64,000 nt of DNA from positions 62,001 through 126,000 of the forward strand of contig NZ_JBNUPE010000002.1 in assembly GCF_050409585.1 (NCBI RefSeq), given 5' to 3'. The notes under the pieces are model-generated. The model had not been told where the DNA came from, did no database searches, and saw nothing but the letters and a program-made list of their open reading frames with translations. Each line of letters starts with the position of its first letter. Position 1 is the stretch's first letter. The position numbers and the translations under genes were made by a program. The stretch is from Facklamia sp050409585. Lineage in GTDB: Bacteria; Bacillota; Bacilli; Lactobacillales; Aerococcaceae. This document shows positions 60,883 to 64,000 of this stretch, piece by piece.

Positions 60883-62139
60883 GTGAAAAAGCTATGTTCT
60901 ACTTATACCAAGAAGGAATTTTCTTGGATTCTACAAGACTGGGCCAATTCTGCCTATTCTTTAATGATCACCACCGCTTTATTCCCTATATTTTATAAGA
61001 GTATTGCCACCAATGCGGGGGTCTCTGATGCTAATTCAACAGCCTATCTTGGTTATACCAATGCTATCGGGACGATCGCTGTCGCTATGATGGCTCCTTT
61101 TTTAGGGACTTTAGCAGATTTTCCTGGTTACCGTAAAAAATTATTTACCACTGCTACGCTCTTAGGTGTTTTCTCAGTGCTATCGATGATTTTGATTGGT
61201 CAAGTTTCTTGGCAGTGGCTATTGGTACTTTATGGCTTTTCAGCTGTCGGTTTTTCGACTGCTAATATTTTTTATGATGCTTCCTTGATGGATGTCACCA
61301 GTCGCGACCGTTTGGACTTAGTGTCCTCAGCCGGTTTTGGTTTTGGTTATATCGGAAGTGTGATTCCTTTCTTAATTTTTATGCTTTTACAATTTTCAGG
61401 TGGGTTAAAAGAGGGTGTAGTGGTTAATATCGGTTTTCTTTTAACGGCTGTTTGGTGGTTTGTTTTTACCATTCCTTATTGGAAAAATGTCGACCAGGTC
61501 TATATGGACCAACCAAAGCAGCCCCATATTATCGCTTCAACTTTAGCTTCTCTCAAAGAAACTCTAACGGAACTAACCAAAGACAAGGTGATTGTTTATT
61601 TCTTAATCGGCTATTTCTTCTACATAGACGGGGTAGGAACGATTATCAAAATGGCTACCTCCATCGGAAGTGACCAGGGTTTAACAGCTACTCAGTTAAT
61701 ATTGATGTTGTTAGTGGTTCAAATCGTTGCCTTTCCGTGCTCGATTATTTATGGCATCTTAGCCAAACGCTGGGGAAGGCGCACTATGCTTTTTACAGGT
61801 ATTGGGACCTACATTCTAATTTGTTTAATGGCCCTATCCTTATCCTCTTTTGTGGATTTTATGATCATCGCTATCTTAGTAGGTTCAGCTCAAGGTGGGA
61901 TTCAATCTCTTAGTCGTTCTTATTTTGGTTCTATTATTCCACTGGAGAAAAACAACCAGCTTTTTGGTATTTATAATATTTTCGGTAAATTTTCATCAGT
62001 TTTAGGTACCACCATTCTGGGAATTATTACCCAACTAACGGGTGATTCGCTCAAAGGCTTGTTTGTAATTGTGATTCAATTTATGATGGGTGCCTTCCTA
62101 CTGTGGAAAGCTAAAAAGCCAATTACTAAAGCTGTTTAA
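60883..62139 (+). CDS. MFS transporter, UMF1/Atg22-like family
   Basis: This 418-residue membrane protein has about 12 hydrophobic segments. The N-terminus EFSWILQDWANSAYSLMITT and the loop APFLGTLADFPGYRKK mark the UMF1/Atg22-type branch of the major facilitator superfamily, whose substrates in bacteria are mostly unknown (amino acids are exported from vacuoles by the yeast member). The second half has GIQSLSRSYFGSIIP. The start is GTG, 8 bases after AGGAG. It sits between engB and dnaG, a place usually free of transporters, and seems cotranscribed with both. Substrate cannot be inferred. Confidence 0.86.
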   Translation: MKKLCSTYTKKEFSWILQDWANSAYSLMITTALFPIFYKSIATNAGVSDANSTAYLGYTNAIGTIAVAMMAPFLGTLADFPGYRKKLFTTATLLGVFSVLSMILIGQVSWQWLLVLYGFSAVGFSTANIFYDASLMDVTSRDRLDLVSSAGFGFGYIGSVIPFLIFMLLQFSGGLKEGVVVNIGFLLTAVWWFVFTIPYWKNVDQVYMDQPKQPHIIASTLASLKETLTELTKDKVIVYFLIGYFFYIDGVGTIIKMATSIGSDQGLTATQLILMLLVVQIVAFPCSIIYGILAKRWGRRTMLFTGIGTYILICLMALSLSSFVDFMIIAILVGSAQGGIQSLSRSYFGSIIPLEKNNQLFGIYNIFGKFSSVLGTTILGIITQLTGDSLKGLFVIVIQFMMGAFLLWKAKKPITKAV

Positions 62140-62173
62140 AACAAGCTTGAAATTTTATTAGAGGAGGCAGGCC

Positions 62174-64000
62174 ATGGCCTATATACCGAATGAGGTGATT
62201 GATGCTATCAGGCAGTCGGTTAAAATCGAAGACGTTGTCAGTCAATATGTGCAACTGACTAAAAGGGGTCCAGGCTACTCTGCCTCTTGCCCTTTTCATG
62301 AAGACAATAACCCATCCTTTTCCATTCATACCGAAAAGCAAATCTTCAAATGCTTCTCTTGTGGTAGAGCGGGCAATGTCTTTGGTTTTATCCAGGAAAT
62401 TGAATCGCTACCCTTTAAACAAGCGGTTATTAAGGTGGCAGAGTTTGCAGACTACCCTTTGGATTCAAGTTTATTAGCTGAAGATGATTATAGTCCAATT
62501 CCTCATCAAGATAAACAATTGTATGCGATCTATGAAAAAGCTAGTCAATTCTATCATTACTTTTTAACTGCTACAGAAAATGGTAATCAAGCTTATGCTT
62601 ATTTAAGCGATCGTGGCTTAAAGAAGGAAACGATTGATGCCTTTGCTTTAGGGTTAGCGCCTGATAATTCTGAGCTCTTATGGACTTATTTAAAGGATCA
62701 GTCTTTCACTGAAGAAGAATTACTGACTTCGGGTATTTTTTACCAAGCTGAAAATAGTCCAGCCATTATCGACCGCTTTCGTGGACGGATTATCTTCCCT
62801 TTGAGATCGAATCAAGGAAAGGTTTTAGCCTTTTCTGGACGCCTCTATCAAGCAGGGGACTCTCGCAAGAGTAAGTATGTTAACTCGCCTGAAACCACTA
62901 TTTTTCATAAGAGTCAGCTGGTTTATAATCTTGATTTGGCACGACCAGCCATTCGCAAGTTAAAACAAATTATAGTTTGTGAAGGTTTTATGGATGTGAT
63001 TGCACTTTACGAAGCAGGATTCGAACAGGCAGTAGCTACCATGGGGACTAGCTTGACCCATGATCACTTGTCTTATTTGACCAAATTAGCCAATGAAATT
63101 CTCTTTGTATTTGATGGCGATGAAGCAGGGCAAAAAGCTACAGCTAAAGCCTTTGAATTGGGAAAAGATTTTCCCAAAGCCCAATTTAAATCAATCCTTT
63201 TACCTAGAGGGATGGACCCTGATGAGTGGTTGAAAGCCAGGGGAAAAGAATCCTTCCAAACACTTTTAAACCAAGCACAAACTTCCTTTAATTTTTTCAA
63301 AAATTATCACAAGCAATTCTTTCAAATGGATGATAAAGCTGCTGTGGCGGAATATATCGACCGTTTATTAGTTGATTTAAACAAAATCCAATCACCCGTC
63401 GAGAAACAATTGTATCTGGTGGAGCTTGCTGAAGAATTTCAAATAGCAGAAAGCTTCTTGCAAGAGCGAATGTTGCGCTTGAGTGGAGGTCAAAGAAAGA
63501 CTGCTAAAAAGCAACCAGCTATCAACCATCATCAACCACCTCCGCAATTACAAAGTGATCAGCAGGCCTTAAAAGTAGATTCTTTTAAAGCCTTTCAAAG
63601 TGAAAAATTATGGTTAGGCTTTTTAATGTACTATCAAGAGGCTTGGAATTATTTAGAAAAATTAAATGAGCTGCCATTTCTCTACCATGACTTTTCACAA
63701 AAGGCCTTTCTAGCCTTGACGGATTACTATTATCAAGGCAACAAATTGCCTTTAACAGGAATAGTTGGTAATATTGAAGAGGTTCAAGTCAATAGTCTTT
63801 TAACGAATGTAATGTGGGATTTTGAACCGATTGGTTATCAAGATCAAGCGATGACCGACTGTTTAAATACCATCCAAATCGCCTTTTTAGAACAAGAAAT
63901 AGAAGAATTAAAGACCCAATTTAAACAATATCACCAACAGCAAGAAGCCAATAAGGCAACCGAGGTGATTAATCGCTTAATGGTGTTGCAAAGAAAATTA
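62174..64000 (+). CDS. dnaG: DNA primase DnaG (3' end missing)
   Basis: DnaG makes RNA primers for the replication fork. The frame is open for 609 codons to the window end with no stop, so only the last residues are missing. The zinc-ribbon has Cys39, His42, Cys60 and Cys63 (CPFH, CFSC). The TOPRIM core lies at about 262-345, with VCEGFMDVIALYE and ILFVFDGDEAGQKA. A Gln-rich linker is followed by the C-terminal helicase-binding region. The ATG follows GAGGAGG. rpoD would be expected next but lies outside the window. Confidence 0.96.
   Translation, partial: MAYIPNEVIDAIRQSVKIEDVVSQYVQLTKRGPGYSASCPFHEDNNPSFSIHTEKQIFKCFSCGRAGNVFGFIQEIESLPFKQAVIKVAEFADYPLDSSLLAEDDYSPIPHQDKQLYAIYEKASQFYHYFLTATENGNQAYAYLSDRGLKKETIDAFALGLAPDNSELLWTYLKDQSFTEEELLTSGIFYQAENSPAIIDRFRGRIIFPLRSNQGKVLAFSGRLYQAGDSRKSKYVNSPETTIFHKSQLVYNLDLARPAIRKLKQIIVCEGFMDVIALYEAGFEQAVATMGTSLTHDHLSYLTKLANEILFVFDGDEAGQKATAKAFELGKDFPKAQFKSILLPRGMDPDEWLKARGKESFQTLLNQAQTSFNFFKNYHKQFFQMDDKAAVAEYIDRLLVDLNKIQSPVEKQLYLVELAEEFQIAESFLQERMLRLSGGQRKTAKKQPAINHHQPPPQLQSDQQALKVDSFKAFQSEKLWLGFLMYYQEAWNYLEKLNELPFLYHDFSQKAFLALTDYYYQGNKLPLTGIVGNIEEVQVNSLLTNVMWDFEPIGYQDQAMTDCLNTIQIAFLEQEIEELKTQFKQYHQQQEANKATEVINRLMVLQRKL

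Noticed and set aside
1..64000. CRISPR arrays, tRNA or rRNA genes, insertion sequences, prophage or toxin-antitoxin pairs
   Set aside because: Reading by eye, I found no regularly spaced repeats, tRNA-like cloverleafs, transposase genes or small paired genes; gaps are short and mostly filled by promoters and terminators.

Overview
The window is a gene-dense stretch of chromosomal core genome from a low-GC Gram-positive bacterium (Bacillota, order Lactobacillales). Gene order (plsX-acpP, rnc-smc-ftsY, cinA-recA-rny, mutS-mutL-ruvAB-queA, dnaE-pfkA-pyk, xerD-deoB-punA-ribT-scpAB-rluB, cmk-S1-der-hup, ypiAB-cca-dinG-ypmB-asnS-dnaD, recU-pbp1A, tig-clpX-engB, dnaG) matches Bacillus/Enterococcus-type chromosomes. 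The oppDFBC-A order, the SAG1386/EF1546-type LysM protein and the ECF-type riboflavin importer point to Lactobacillales. Aerococcaceae is my best guess for the family, but I cannot prove it from this sequence. I see no phage, insertion sequence, CRISPR array, rRNA or tRNA.

Layout. 1-7.3 kb: 3' end of plsX, acpP, and a five-gene oligopeptide importer (oppDFBC, then oppA from its own promoter). 7.3-15.2 kb: rnc, smc, a HAD phosphatase, ftsY, rodZ-like, pgsA. 15.2-19.5 kb: cinA, recA (with a LexA/SOS box inside the end of cinA), rny. 19.7-30.6 kb: one long DNA repair/replication operon, mutS-mutL-msrB-ruvA-ruvB-queA-dnaE. 30.7-33.5 kb: pfkA-pyk. 33.7-40.1 kb: cvfB-xerD-deoB-punA-ribT-like-scpA-scpB-rluB. 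40.1-41 kb: FMN riboswitch and ribU. 41.1-45.5 kb: LysM protein, cmk, S1-domain protein, der. 45.6-54.2 kb: hup, ypiA, ypiB, cca, dinG, ypmB, asnS, dnaD. 54.3-57.4 kb: the only minus-strand block, recU-pbp1A. 57.6-64 kb: tig, clpX, engB, an MFS transporter and dnaG, which is cut by the window end.

How the genes fit together. Most encode growth functions: lipid and acyl-carrier synthesis, chromosome condensation (SMC-ScpAB, HU, XerD), replication (DnaE, DnaD, DnaG), repair (MutSL, RuvAB, RecA, RecU), RNA turnover (RNase III, RNase Y), translation GTPases and chaperones, central glycolysis, and nutrient uptake (peptides, riboflavin).

I found no wholly new multigene system. The points most worth a second look are: a DinG protein that keeps its exonuclease residues but has lost the recognisable helicase motifs; an OppA-type binding protein with no lipoprotein cysteine; insertion of the whole opp cluster into the usual acpP-rnc junction; a RibT-like acetyltransferase without the acetyl-CoA loop; a DnaE with an eroded PHP domain; a long structured leader on the S1-protein gene; and strong terminators placed directly before cmk and der with no room for a new promoter.
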